The notes under the pieces were generated by a model that was not told the DNA's origin, did not search any database, and was given only the letters and a program-made list of their open reading frames with translations. From Durusdinium trenchii (Eukaryota; Sar; Dinophyceae; Suessiales; Symbiodiniaceae), in the NCBI GenBank assembly GCA_963970005.1, contig CAXAMN010006491.1, positions 126,291-190,290 of the forward strand: 64,000 nucleotides of DNA, in the 5' to 3' direction. Shown piece after piece: positions 9,821-19,318 of this stretch. How positions within the stretch are numbered: the stretch's first letter is position 1; the number at the start of each line of letters is the position of its first letter. A program made the position numbers and the translations under genes.

Positions 9821-10675
9821 CTGACTCATGGGTGATCATGTCTGCTAACATCACTAGCTTCAATTCGCAACAGGATTCTTTGCTGGAACTTCCCTTCGAT
9901 ATTGTTGCTATTCAAGAGACTCGCCGCACGTCCAAAACGCAACAATTCTACTCGGCTTTTCTGAAGAAGAAAGGGTTCAACTCTGTCTGGGGTAAGCCTC
10001 AGCCTTTTCGTGCTGCAAAATCATCCCTTCATTCCAGCACTGGCCTTAATGGTCGACCGGGCGGTGTTGCCATTCTGGCCAGTTCGCATATACCCTTACA
10101 GTTCATTCCTCCTGGTGATTGTCCTACCCGGAAAAGATTATTTCATTCGTGCAGGTGGACACATGCTGTCGCCGCGGACGGCAATGGTAAAAGTCTGCTT
10201 CGCAATTTTTCCGTTTATGGTTTCACTGGCCACTACGGTCACTCAACTGTTGCCGAGCTGAATGACTCTTTTCTGCATGATCTTCTTGAGCTAAGCACTT
10301 GGACGTGATGCCCCGGTTCTCATCCTGGGTGATATTAATGTTGAGCCTCAGGAAAGTCCAGTACTTTCTCAACCACTAGCAAATGGTCTTATTTGTGACC
10401 TGGGTGCCCGATCGGGGCCTACGTTTTATCCCTCGCATGGCAAGCCTCGCAGGATTGACGTGGCCTTTGCAACTAAAGGGGGAACTATTGGGTGTTCCTT
10501 TCGACTTTTTCAAATCATTTGGTATGGTGCCCCGAAACCTGACCTTTCAACTCGCCCGTTTTTTATATTTTTGACGACAAGCCTTTTGAATGTGGGGGCC
10601 TCAGCCCTTCTTTTAAATCCTCCTGCGGCATTTCGCAGGGATGTCCACTTTCCGTTGTCTTCCTTATAACTTAGT
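9805..10675 (+). pseudogene. EEP endonuclease joined to RT motif B, LINE B
   Basis: The frame at 9805-10308 reads IMSANITSFNSQQ...FDIVAIQETR, the N-terminal EEP block with the metal-binding glutamate, then RPGGVAILAS. After a frame change near 10300 it continues LILGDINVEPQ and GARSGPTFYPSHGKPRRIDV, the C-terminal EEP blocks. The next recognisable block is FKSSCGISQGCPLSVVF (about 10610-10665), which is RT motif B. RT fingers and motif A are missing, so an internal deletion of more than 1 kb has fused the two. A stop follows at once and no further RT is seen. Confidence 0.7.
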
Positions 10676-11636
10676 GTCCGTCTGTGCCTCCACCATTCAG
10701 TCAGTGACAGTGGACACCTCAAAATGGCAATTTGACCTATAGGTTTTGGACGTCTGAGGTGCACGAAATGCTGCGCCTGTCGCCTGTCACGTTTCGACGC
10801 CGCCGCCTGCACCTTAAGAGAGAAAGACAGAAGCGAGCGAGAGAGAGAGAGGGAGAGAGACAGGATCTGCCGATCTGAAGATTCCGATGTGGATCTACAG
10901 ATGTATACAACGGCTGCTTTTTTACGAAGAACCCTTCGCAGGCGCTCTCGGGAACAACAATGTAAAGCAATCAAAAATGCAAACAAAAAACCAAGCCTTT
11001 TGAAAGTTGTTTTAACTTACAAAACTTCTAATTACTTACAAATATTAACAATTTAGACAGTCTCAGTATGCGCAGACTGTAAGTTAACTTACAAGTTTTC
11101 TATGTGGTGGTGTTATTATTGCTGTATATACTAGTTTGTAAGTTCCATAACCAAGAACCAAGTAGCGTAGCTGTCGTAACGTTGGTGTGCTCGGTGACAC
11201 TGGTGGCTCACCCTGAGGAGTCTCGCGGACTCTTCACAGAGCCTAACCGAACCCGACAACGACGACGCGTGTCAAATTTGTTGATTTCTTCCTGCCACGC
11301 GCACCACCGGTACCGAGGAATGTTCGGCGCCACCGGCCCTGCGATGTGGGGTTTCTGAGAGGCGACCCGGCGACTGTTCTGTAACGTCTGACGGAGTGAC
11401 GGATGAGCGCAGCAATCGGATCGAAGAAGGAAAGGGCATTATGGGGCAGCAGTCGGGTCCGAGACGGCATTATGGGGCAGCAACATGCCTGAACAGATTG
11501 GGGGATTTGGGGCGACAGTTTCTAAGCAGGATCCAAGCAAAAACAACAGGCCAAAATGTTGCGATTGAAAAAGAGGCGCAGTATTGTATGCTTTTAATTT
11601 TCTAGAATAGAACATCCCTACAATCTCCACAGTCAC
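10676..11636. other. Non-coding; GA-rich tract and AT-rich palindromes
   Basis: 10826-10862 is a GA-rich simple tract. 10990-11135 is AT-rich with TAAGTTAACTTA-type palindromes, like the inside of the element at 7680-8126, and a hairpin at 11059-11080 (CAGTCT...AGACTG). The phrase GGCATTATGGGGCAGCA occurs twice near 11440 and 11470. No gene seen. Confidence 0.4.
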
Positions 11637-11951
11637 ATGAGTTCAACGTTTGCAGAACTTTCATTGCTCGCTGTTGCGCCGGGTGAAAATATAAACAAAA
11701 GTTTTTCAGCGCATTTGTCATTCTTTGCGCCATTGGTTGCATCATCTGGAACTGAGCCAGCCCAACCCTCAACGACTCTGAACCAGCCGCACCTTCCGGC
11801 CAGGCAACGGAGTGCTCCTAGCGGTTCTCGGGCGCGAAAAAGGATCGAGTGGGCGGTGGCCAAAGAGACTGGAATTTTGACACGTTGGATTTCATGTTTG
11901 GGATGTGCTTCAAAATCTCAAGCTTCATCAAGCACCAAATATGCCAGGTGA
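11637..11951 (+). CDS. Hypothetical small ORF
   Basis: ATG at 11637, TGA at 11949-11951, 104 residues. The N-terminus MSSTFAELSLLAVAPGENI is neutral and the middle is basic (ARQRSAPSGSRARKRIEW). No family recognised. It could be chance, since the local GC is intermediate and there is no supporting splice signal. Confidence 0.2.
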   Translation: MSSTFAELSLLAVAPGENINKSFSAHLSFFAPLVASSGTEPAQPSTTLNQPHLPARQRSAPSGSRARKRIEWAVAKETGILTRWISCLGCASKSQASSSTKYAR

Positions 11952-12727
11952 TTTTCCGGTTCCTGGCAATTAATGTATATTAGCTGATGTGCCAGCGTTC
12001 TTAGCAACCCAAACAACCCTTTCCTTGAGTCAGAATAAGGACACCATCAGCCACGGGCCAGATTCACACCCAGAGCTTGAACATTGGTATTCAGAAAAAC
12101 AGGTGCACAAAAAGATGACTGCCCCCTGAGTTTGGAGAAAATGGACGAAAGTTGTTCTCCTATATGAATCTCGACGGGGGGACCATGGCTGGCCGGTGCC
12201 TTCAGATAGCTCGACGGTCGACGTTTTTCCCAAATGAAGGGTTTTCGTTTAACTCTCGGTGTCTGGGGGAATATATATAGAGCCTTGCTCGCGACTCGTT
12301 GTCTGAGCGACCGCAGCCGTTCGCAACCGTTCGCCGCCGTTCGCAGTAGAGCGCTAAGGCGCTGCCATTGGGGGAAGCTTTGGGAGAGGTTTTTGGATGG
12401 AAGCTTGACGTGGCAGATTCGTGTGAAATAACAAATAATAGCGAGGACACGCGTGGATACGTAAGATGTTGAAGTCATGGAGGATGATTTCACTGCGCAG
12501 GCGCAGCGTTCTGCGCCGTCACATTGGGATTGGCGTTTGGAGAGTGGTGTTGGATGTGGCTGTGACATTGGGATTTGCGGTCAGGGTGTCGCGGCAAGTC
12601 TCTGCCAAAATGGCGATTTTGGTGGATGGGAGTGTGGTCAGAACGTTTTGAAATCATTCCAAACGTGTGGTGTGGTATGGTGTGGTGCAAAATTTAAATT
12701 GCAACCTCACATGATATGATATTGTCA
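11952..12727. other. Non-coding stretch
   Basis: No gene seen. 12315-12350 holds three near-copies of CCGTTCGCA. GTGACATTGGGAT-like words near 12525 and 12570 are duplicated. Confidence 0.35.
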
Positions 12728-12860
12728 ATTTTCGCGGCAGGCGCAGTACTTTGTGCGGGTTTTGAGGTGTGGAGGTACGATTCTCGTGGCAGGCGCAGGG
12801 AATCGTGAGGTTGCGAGGTGTGGTGGAGGTCACATTTCGTGGCAGGTGCAGTGGAATTGC
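12728..12860. repeat. Degenerate tandem repeat, about 53-bp unit
   Basis: Three copies of the word TCGTGGCAGGCGCAG (with changes) occur near 12733, 12785 and 12838, each followed by a GAGGTGTGG-type word. This is a diverged array that leads straight into the next one. Confidence 0.55.
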
Positions 12861-12879
12861 TCCGATGGGGCTTCCCGCT

Positions 12880-13204
12880 TTTGGAGGAAGTCTCGTACGA
12901 AATGCTCGTTTTGAAGACTTGACGCGTGACTTTGTGGAGGAAGTCTCGTACGAAACGCTCCTTTTGGAAACTTGACGCGCGACTTTTGGAGGAAGCCTCG
13001 TACGAAACGCTTGTTTTGCAGACTTCAAGACTTCAATTCAAGTTTTTGAGGAAGTCTCGGTCTCGTGCGAAACGCTTGTTTTGGAGACTTGACGAGTGAA
13101 TTTTGGAAGAGGTCTCGTGCGAAACGCTCGTTTTGGAGACTTGACGCGTGACTTTTGATTGGAGGTTAAGTCTCGTACGAAACGCTCGTTTTGCAGAATT
13201 GAAG
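12880..13204. repeat. Tandem array of six units of 50-58 bp
   Basis: Each unit contains GAAGTCTCGTACGAAACGCT then GTTTTGGAGACTTGACGCG. Units begin near 12885, 12938, 12990, 13050, 13106 and 13163. The palindrome TCGTACGA is kept in most units. The reverse strand reads as peptides like SKRAFRTRLPPK, a string I recall from predicted dinoflagellate proteins, probably mis-annotated repeats. Confidence 0.85.
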
Positions 13205-13660
13205 TACAACAATGTCCGACCAGAGTGTCCTTCGAGAGTGTCTCACAAGAGTGACACAAGAGTGTCCCACAAGACTGTCCTACAAGAGTGTCCCACAAGA
13301 GTGTCTCGAAAGAGTGTCTCAAAACAATGTCCTACAAGAGTGTCCTACAAGAGTGCCCCACGAAAGTGTCCTACAACAGTGTCCCACCAGAGTGTCCTGC
13401 AAGGATGTCCCACAAGAGTGTTCTACAAGTGCGTCCCACAAGAGTGTCCGACGAGAGTGTCCTACAAGAGTGTCCGACAAGAGTGACATACAAGGGTGCA
13501 CAAGAGTGTCCCACAAGAATGTCCTAAATACAAGAGTATTTTACAAGAGTGCCTCACAAGAGTGTGTCCTACAAGAGTGTCCCGCAAGAGTGTCCTACAA
13601 GAGTGTCCCACAAGAGTGGCTGACTACAAGAGTGTCCCACAAGAGCGTTTCCGAACAGTG
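13205..13660. repeat. 13-bp minisatellite open in all forward frames
   Basis: About 34 copies of a 13-bp unit, ACAAGAGTGTCC then C or T. Because 13 is not a multiple of three, each frame cycles through the same 13-residue peptide period, CPTRVSYKSVPQE-like. All three forward frames stay open over most of the array; the longest runs 13212-13757 (181 codons). The unit contains few stop-forming triplets in any phase, which explains this without selection. Confidence 0.9.
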
Positions 13661-13784
13661 TCAAAAATTATTTGGGTGTTTTTGTCGAGTACGTGTTTGC
13701 ATTCGGGTTCGTGGGTTCCATCTTGTGTTTTTTTTAAAGCACTGGACAAAGAAGTGATGATGAGGTGGACATGACAAAAGACCA

Positions 13785-13810
13785 GGGCCCCATGGAGCAG
13801 GGCCCTTTTT
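13785..13810 (+). other. Hairpin followed by T-run
   Basis: GGGCCC at 13785-13790 can pair with GGGCCC at 13800-13805 across a 9-base loop, followed by five T. The shape resembles a bacterial terminator, but in this nuclear context no role can be assigned. Confidence 0.3.
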
Positions 13811-14119
13811 GATTGCGGAAGATGAGTGGTTGGAGGTGGAGTCACTCCACTGGGGGTTGCTTTGCTGACACACAGAGGCTGTGATGTGACTTCACCATCA
13901 AAGCATTCAGCTCAATGGGCTGCAATTCATTCATGTTTTTTTGGCTCCAAGATCTAATCGTTTCATTTTGGGGGTGTCTGGGCTGGTGCGCAGTGTGCTC
14001 GGTCGCGACATGCAGGCCGGAAGGGAGGGAAGGTGAAGCCTGGTGGCTGGAGATGGCTGGAGATGTTGTTTTGGAAGCAGAGGATTTCAACGTCATCCAG
14101 AGCAAACTTTTTCCAAATA

Positions 14120-14371
14120 TTTTTCAGATTTTCCATCCATCGAGGACGTCGCCGATCGGCCCACGAATCAGCCGATCGGCTTCTCTCCCAGGTGCGATCC
14201 ATCAACACACGCCCGACCATGTCCACCGGCGAGGCGTCCTTCTTCGGGGTGCCCGAAGTCCAACGGAACAGCAGGGAACTGCGAGTTATTTTGCAACGAA
14301 CACCGAAAGGCTCCAACTGGTTTCCTACAAATTCCAACATACATGTCCATGGTTTCCAAGAGCTTCATTGA
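14120..14371 (+). CDS. Exon-like piece, unknown protein
   Basis: After TTTTTCAG near 14127 the frame reads IHRGRRRSAHESADRLLSQV then RSINTRPTMSTGEASFFGVP then EVQRNSRELRVILQRTPKGS to a TGA at 14369-14371. Amino-acid make-up and the strong acceptor suggest real coding sequence, but I do not recognise the family. Two other forward frames are also open here, which lowers confidence. The donor is not identified; the frame may end as a terminal exon. Confidence 0.4.
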   Translation, partial: FFRFSIHRGRRRSAHESADRLLSQVRSINTRPTMSTGEASFFGVPEVQRNSRELRVILQRTPKGSNWFPTNSNIHVHGFQELH

Positions 14372-14632
14372 ACACGACATGCATGACTTGGGGATGTCGG
14401 AGCTGGGATGAACGACACCTTCCCCCTCAGCAGTCCACCGTCAAAGCCCGCAGGCGGCGAACGTCTTCGCGGTGAAAGAGGATCGCTTCCAGGGGCAGCA
14501 ACCAAAATGATGGAGTATCTACAGTATCTATAGATGTGGTTTCAACAAATTCAAGTAGATTCGATATACTTGTATAGATCACAGAATCCGGTGGCTTTTG
14601 TGTGTTCCTCTGGAGCTAAATCACATAATTAT

Positions 14633-14650
14633 GGATATCCATGGATATCC
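14633..14650. repeat. Perfect 18-bp palindrome
   Basis: GGATATCCATGGATATCC equals its own reverse complement. It overlaps the ATG of the ORF at 14641. Confidence 0.6.
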
Positions 14651-14949
14651 CAAGAATCAAGAGACCCCATCTACTCATCAAGCACTTCCCCATAGACCTG
14701 CCTGTACCTCACGCGCGCTTTTTGCACGCGAGGCTGCGCGTGTTTGGGCCACCTCCGTCAGGGCTCGGCAAAATCTCCCCGCGAGGCCCACGCGGTGGAA
14801 GCGCGGTCGACCTAAATGCTTTCCTTTCAAACGCTTGCCGCTTGCCGGTGCTTCCTGGCTTCCTGCAAAAATACAGACCGCTTCGATTCCTGTACCAACC
14901 CCCTTGCACCCCGGTTAAGAAGCTCTTGATGAAGCTTGTGAAGGTTTGA
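14641..14949 (+). CDS. Hypothetical 102-residue protein
   Basis: ATG at 14641, TGA at 14947-14949. The sequence is proline- and leucine-rich and basic: HLLIKHFPIDLPVPHARFLH early, VDLNAFLSNACRLPVLPGFL in the middle, ending TPVKKLLMKLVKV. GC is higher than in the flanks. No family recognised. It could be the last exon of a gene that includes the piece at 14120-14371, or an isolated fragment. Confidence 0.4.
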   Translation: MDIPRIKRPHLLIKHFPIDLPVPHARFLHARLRVFGPPPSGLGKISPRGPRGGSAVDLNAFLSNACRLPVLPGFLQKYRPLRFLYQPPCTPVKKLLMKLVKV

Positions 14950-17007
14950 GTTTCGGATACTGGAAACACATTCATTCTGTCTCACAAAAGTTTACTACTT
15001 AGCACCCCTTCCAACATCGACCGCTTTTTGCTCACTCTTGCCAGTGAGAATGCCAATTGATTAAAGGAAAAACGGAATCCAGCGTGTTCCAACGGCCTTT
15101 TTTGATCTATCTTTGTCTATCTTTAGATTATTCAAAGTGAAGGGCCATTTCCATAGACTATGTGCATATGCTACCTAAATTGTTTTATCGAGGGACTGAC
15201 TGGGGTCCAGAGAACTAAAACACCTAAAACAAAGATAGCAATGTATGATATATATATATATATGTATTTTTACGTTAGGACTTGTTGTTTTATGTTTCTT
15301 TTTTAGCAACCCGCACAACTAAGACAACTAAATAGTATGTTGTTTTATTTGTTTTTTATATTTTGTACATTTCTATATATGCCTGGACACCTAGGAACAT
15401 GAACGATTTTGTTTGTTTAGTTGTTTTTTGGGGTGTCCGGCAAAAAAAAAAACATCTAGATCAACATCACTAATTTTATCAAGAGATATCAACAGAGTGT
15501 TCCTTTCTGTCCTTCGGCCTTCCTCTCCTTGCTTCCTCCTTACGCCTTTCCTTGACTCGAAAAAGGACAGATGATGCCACTACGTTAGGCCAACAAGAAG
15601 CTGACTTCCGACAGAAGATCATCTCTGCATCCCACAATGTCTGGTAATTAATTACAAGTGGTCTTCCAGAGAGATGGACTGTGGAAGGGTCAGGGAAGAT
15701 GTTGAGAGAATCACATCGACCGAAAAATCACCGAATCACCTGACGGTCCATGCCAGATGGTCCGTGCCGAAGCAAGAAGATTCACTGAGTGTGGGGAATC
15801 TGACTGTGAGTTGACATGTTGGGGAAGGTTGGGACTTTTTCTTTCTAGAGACATCGTGCTGGGCTGTTCTGGGAAGTCCTACAGGAGGGGTGCTTTGCAT
15901 GGCAGCAGGGACAGAGGCCTTTGCACCAAAAAGAGGCTGATGTTGCGTCGTATTTGGGGGCTTCGACCTCTTCTGCCTAGTGGATCCTAGTGGTACATGG
16001 TTAGTGCACTTGATGAAGCTCAATCAGGAAAATTAGACTTCTAGTCATTCTTCTCTGATGGTGCCTTGCGCGTCCTCACCCCTGATTTGCCTGCTGGATG
16101 TTGACTTTGTTCCGGCCAGGTGGCTGATTCCAGTGCTGGTGGCAGCGCCCACATTGCCCCTTGACATTTGACACTGCCTGGCTGTGGCGTATAGTTGTTT
16201 TATGTACTCGAGTTTCCTGTCCAGAACAAGAAGCGAAAGTGATGTGTTTGTATCCGTGCTTGTTGTGCGATCAGGAACTTCAAACAGACTTTGGCAGTTC
16301 TTCTGTGTTCCCCTTCCGCAGCTTAGTAAGAATCTACAATACAAACGCCAACTTTGCAGTGTTGAGGTATCACTTTGTTTCTTCTTGCTTTGAGTGTTTT
16401 GTGGGCAAGCCTCTTGTCGGTTTCTTTCGGTATTGTCGAGTCGCGCCTGCTTTGGCAGGTACTCACGCAGGCAAAGGCGCAAGCAAGCTTGCACGTGGGC
16501 CAGTTGTTGAATAGTTGAAGCGCGGATTCACGAATCAGATGGCCTCCATATCTGCAGGGAGCTCTATCATGACAAGGATGGGCCGGAGAGAGAACATCGT
16601 ATCATATAACGTGCATTAAACTAATTTGTTCAACCGTTAGGTCCAGCATTCCAAAGAGACATCATGTTGGGAGGTGTTTGTTAAAAGACATGCTCTGGAT
16701 TCATGTGCATTAACATGTTGGCAAGAGTGTGCCAGTTGACAGTTGGTCGTAGCAAAGAGGAGGGTTTGCAGACAACCAAGATCACCATGAGCTCTATAGA
16801 TGCATCATCGTGCAATCAACCATTGATGAGGTGCATGTTCGACATTGCGTTTGATGGTTTTTCATGCATGTACAGGTCCCGTGGTCTTTCTCTTCCAACA
16901 GGCCTGGATCGAATTTGTTTACTCATGTTGCACTTATAAAATCGAGCGAGCTCGGTGTCCGACTCCCAGTATCCAGTGGGGAGTCGAGCTGAGGCATTGG
17001 TTCCACT
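14950..17007. other. Long non-coding stretch
   Basis: No gene supported. It holds an AT microsatellite near 15250-15263, and a hairpin near 16961-16986 (GACTCCC facing GGGAGTC). A minus-strand open frame at 16045-16494 lacks an ATG. Confidence 0.4.
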
Positions 17008-17020
17008 ACAGAAAACCGTA
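17008..17020. repeat. Target-site duplication, left copy
   Basis: ACAGAAAACCGTA, repeated exactly at 19306-19318 on the other side of the LINE fragment. Confidence 0.85.
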
Positions 17021-19305
17021 GATTAGATCTTCGTTTTGATTCAGACCATTTTGTGTTGGAATGCAAGCTCAATATTTCTTTCCCTACATTTAAAAAGGAT
17101 AATGCGCCACGTACGTCGCGATATGCGAAACCTGACTCAGACAGATGGATTTTCTACAATAATAACATTCGGTCTTTGCTAGAGGGGAAAAGATGCGACT
17201 TGGATTCACTCACAGAGGCAATGAAAAACGCGGCCGCAAGCTCACTAAGGATAGAACCTCCGAATAAAACGAAAAAACATATCCGTCAAAGTACTTGGGC
17301 AAAAATTGAAGAGAGAAACGAAAAGGCCCGAAACGGAACCACAGCAAAGGAAATAACGAACCTCAACAGGGAAATTGCCCGAATGGCCCGGAGGGACAGG
17401 CAAGACCATTTGATAGAACAATTCAATGAGAACCCCCAAGATCCCAATAAGAAAGGTTTATGGAGAGCGGTCAAGGGATTAAAACAGAAATTCATACCCA
17501 ACTATGTGAAAATGAAGAACATGGATGGTCAGCATGTCCCTTTGGCCCAACGCGCTGAGACTCTAGCGAACTATCTAGAACAAAAACACTGGAGCAACCA
17601 AGCTGAAAACGAAATCAACCACAGCAAACTTGTAGATAGCAACGATGCAGGAGTAGAGAGTTTCACAATACAAGAGCTCTGTGCAGCCATCAAGGCGGCA
17701 AAGCCCAATAAACAACCTGGCCCTGATGGTCTAACTATGGAACTGATCAAGTGGCTGGACAATGCCAACCGGCGGGTTCTTTTATCTGTTATCAACAGCT
17801 GGTGGAATACAAAAACTGCGCCGTCGGCATTGTTCATGGCCCGTGTTGTCCCTATCTTCAAGAAAGGGGATACAGATATTGCTTCCAATTACAGACCAAT
17901 CTCCTTACTCAACAGTTTCTATAAAATATACATGGTGATGATCAGGACCAGAATGCAGGCAGCCACAGAGCATCTACTGTCTAAAACCCAGTACGGCTTC
18001 AGGCCCAGCAAGTCTACTTCACATGCCATCTATATTCTCAGACGAATTCAAGATTATTCCGAAATTAAGGGGGGCGAAGCTGAGCATTGCCTTCCTAGAT
18101 TGGGAAAAAGCATTCGATAAAATTCAACATGACAAGCTTCTTGTTGCCCTTGGCCGACTGGGTTTCAATTCGCAGTATACAGAAGTCATCGCAGACTGTT
18201 ATGCAAAGCCTCAGTTTTATGTCAAGGACGAATTCGGTTGTTCCGATTTTAAAGTTCAATCCTCTGGGATCCGACAAGGTTGCCCACTGTCACCTTTCCT
18301 ATTTGTATTAGTCATGACCTGCATCGACATTGACATTCAACAAAGTATTTCCGCTTATGTGACAAATAATCGAATCCCAGGGGTTAATTTTGACATGATC
18401 TATTATGCAGATGACACTGTACTTTTCTCACGGAACAACCGAGCATTAAACGAATTGCTGAAATTGACAGAAAAGATCTCCAGTGGATACGGACTTGGTC
18501 TCAATAAAAACAAATGTGTTGCTATCACTATGAACAACGACGGTTGTATTCATTTTCATGACGGGACCCCTTTGAACAAAGAATTTGAGGCCATGTATCT
18601 TGGAAATGAGATAAACAGGACAGTAAATATAAAACATGAAATCCTCAATAAAATGTCAGAGGTCAGAAGGACCTGGTTCAAGCTCAGCGCCTATTGGAAA
18701 GCTTCTGGAGCCAGCAAAAAGTGGAAGCTAATCATTTTTGATGCCATAATCCGGAGTAAGCTTTTATATGGGTTGGAAACTATACATTTAACCCAGGCGC
18801 TAAGCAAATCACTAGATGCTTTCCAATTAAGAAGCTTGAGAAAGATTCTCAAAAGACCGCCTACTTTCATAGATCGGTCATGTACGAATCAAAAGATTCT
18901 TGAGGAAGCAACTGCCATTGCCTTCCCAACTCGGGGCGATTACAGTTAAATTATACGTTTCAGTGATTACCATATGAACAGAAGATGTAAATTACTTGGG
19001 CATATAATTAGAAGCAGTAATGATGACCCCATGAGACAAGTATCATTCGTTGATAGCACTGCATCCAGAGTTGATTACGGCACCAAACGAGTTGGGAAAC
19101 CGAGGCAAAACTGGCTGCATATCACAAAGAAATTTGCATACGAAAACGTTTTGAGACATCATAATTTCGATGAAAACACCGATGATGCAAGAATATATGC
19201 AGCCGCATTGAACAGAGATTTTTAATTACCGTTCTTTGGCTGTGCCAACGCCTTGCAATAAGCCCGTCCGGACCAGGTCGGCGCGAGGTATGGCTGGAAA
19301 AAAAA
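17021..19305 (+). mobile_element. 5'-truncated LINE insertion with poly-A and TSD
   Basis: The insert starts inside the EEP domain, runs through RT and the post-RT domain, and ends in a run of nine A (19298-19306, the last shared with the TSD). Exact 13-bp direct repeats flank it. 5' truncation, A-tail and TSD together are the signature of target-primed reverse transcription. The coding part is far better kept than in LINEs A and B, so the insertion is comparatively young. Confidence 0.9.
17023..19225 (+). pseudogene. EEP tail, reverse transcriptase and post-RT domain of LINE C
   Basis: Begins LDLRFDSDHFVLECKL, the last EEP block (S-D-H). RT follows: KPNKQPGPDGLTMELIKW, VVPIFKKGD...NYRPISLLN, FGFRPSKST-type block (YGFRPSKSTSHAIYIL), motif A AFLDWEKAFDKI (about 18087-18122), motif B SSGIRQGCPLSPFLF (about 18259-18303), and motif C YADD at 18404-18415. 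The end has RRCKLLGHIIRSSNDDPMR and VGKPRQNWL. The frame breaks in a run of six G at 18069-18074, just before motif A, and again near 18920-18970. Otherwise all catalytic motifs are intact. It belongs to a different clade from LINE A, whose motif B is EGCPSSP. Confidence 0.9.
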
Positions 19306-19318
19306 ACAGAAAACCGTA
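19306..19318. repeat. Target-site duplication, right copy
   Basis: ACAGAAAACCGTA, identical to 17008-17020. The first A may be part of the poly-A tail. Confidence 0.85.

Noticed and set aside
10990..11140. A second full MITE
   Set aside because: Palindromic and AT-rich, but I could not find matching terminal inverted repeats.
12654..13322. Minus-strand proteins over the 55-bp array
   Set aside because: They follow the tandem repeat exactly, with no start or splice support.
13212..13757. 181-residue repeat protein
   Set aside because: Every frame of the 13-bp array is open, so the frame carries no information. Listed as a minisatellite.
13785..13810. Bacterial-type terminator
   Set aside because: The shape fits, but nothing else suggests prokaryotic DNA; kept only as a hairpin.
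16045..16494. 149-residue minus-strand ORF
   Set aside because: It starts with GTG, has low-complexity composition and no splice or homology support.
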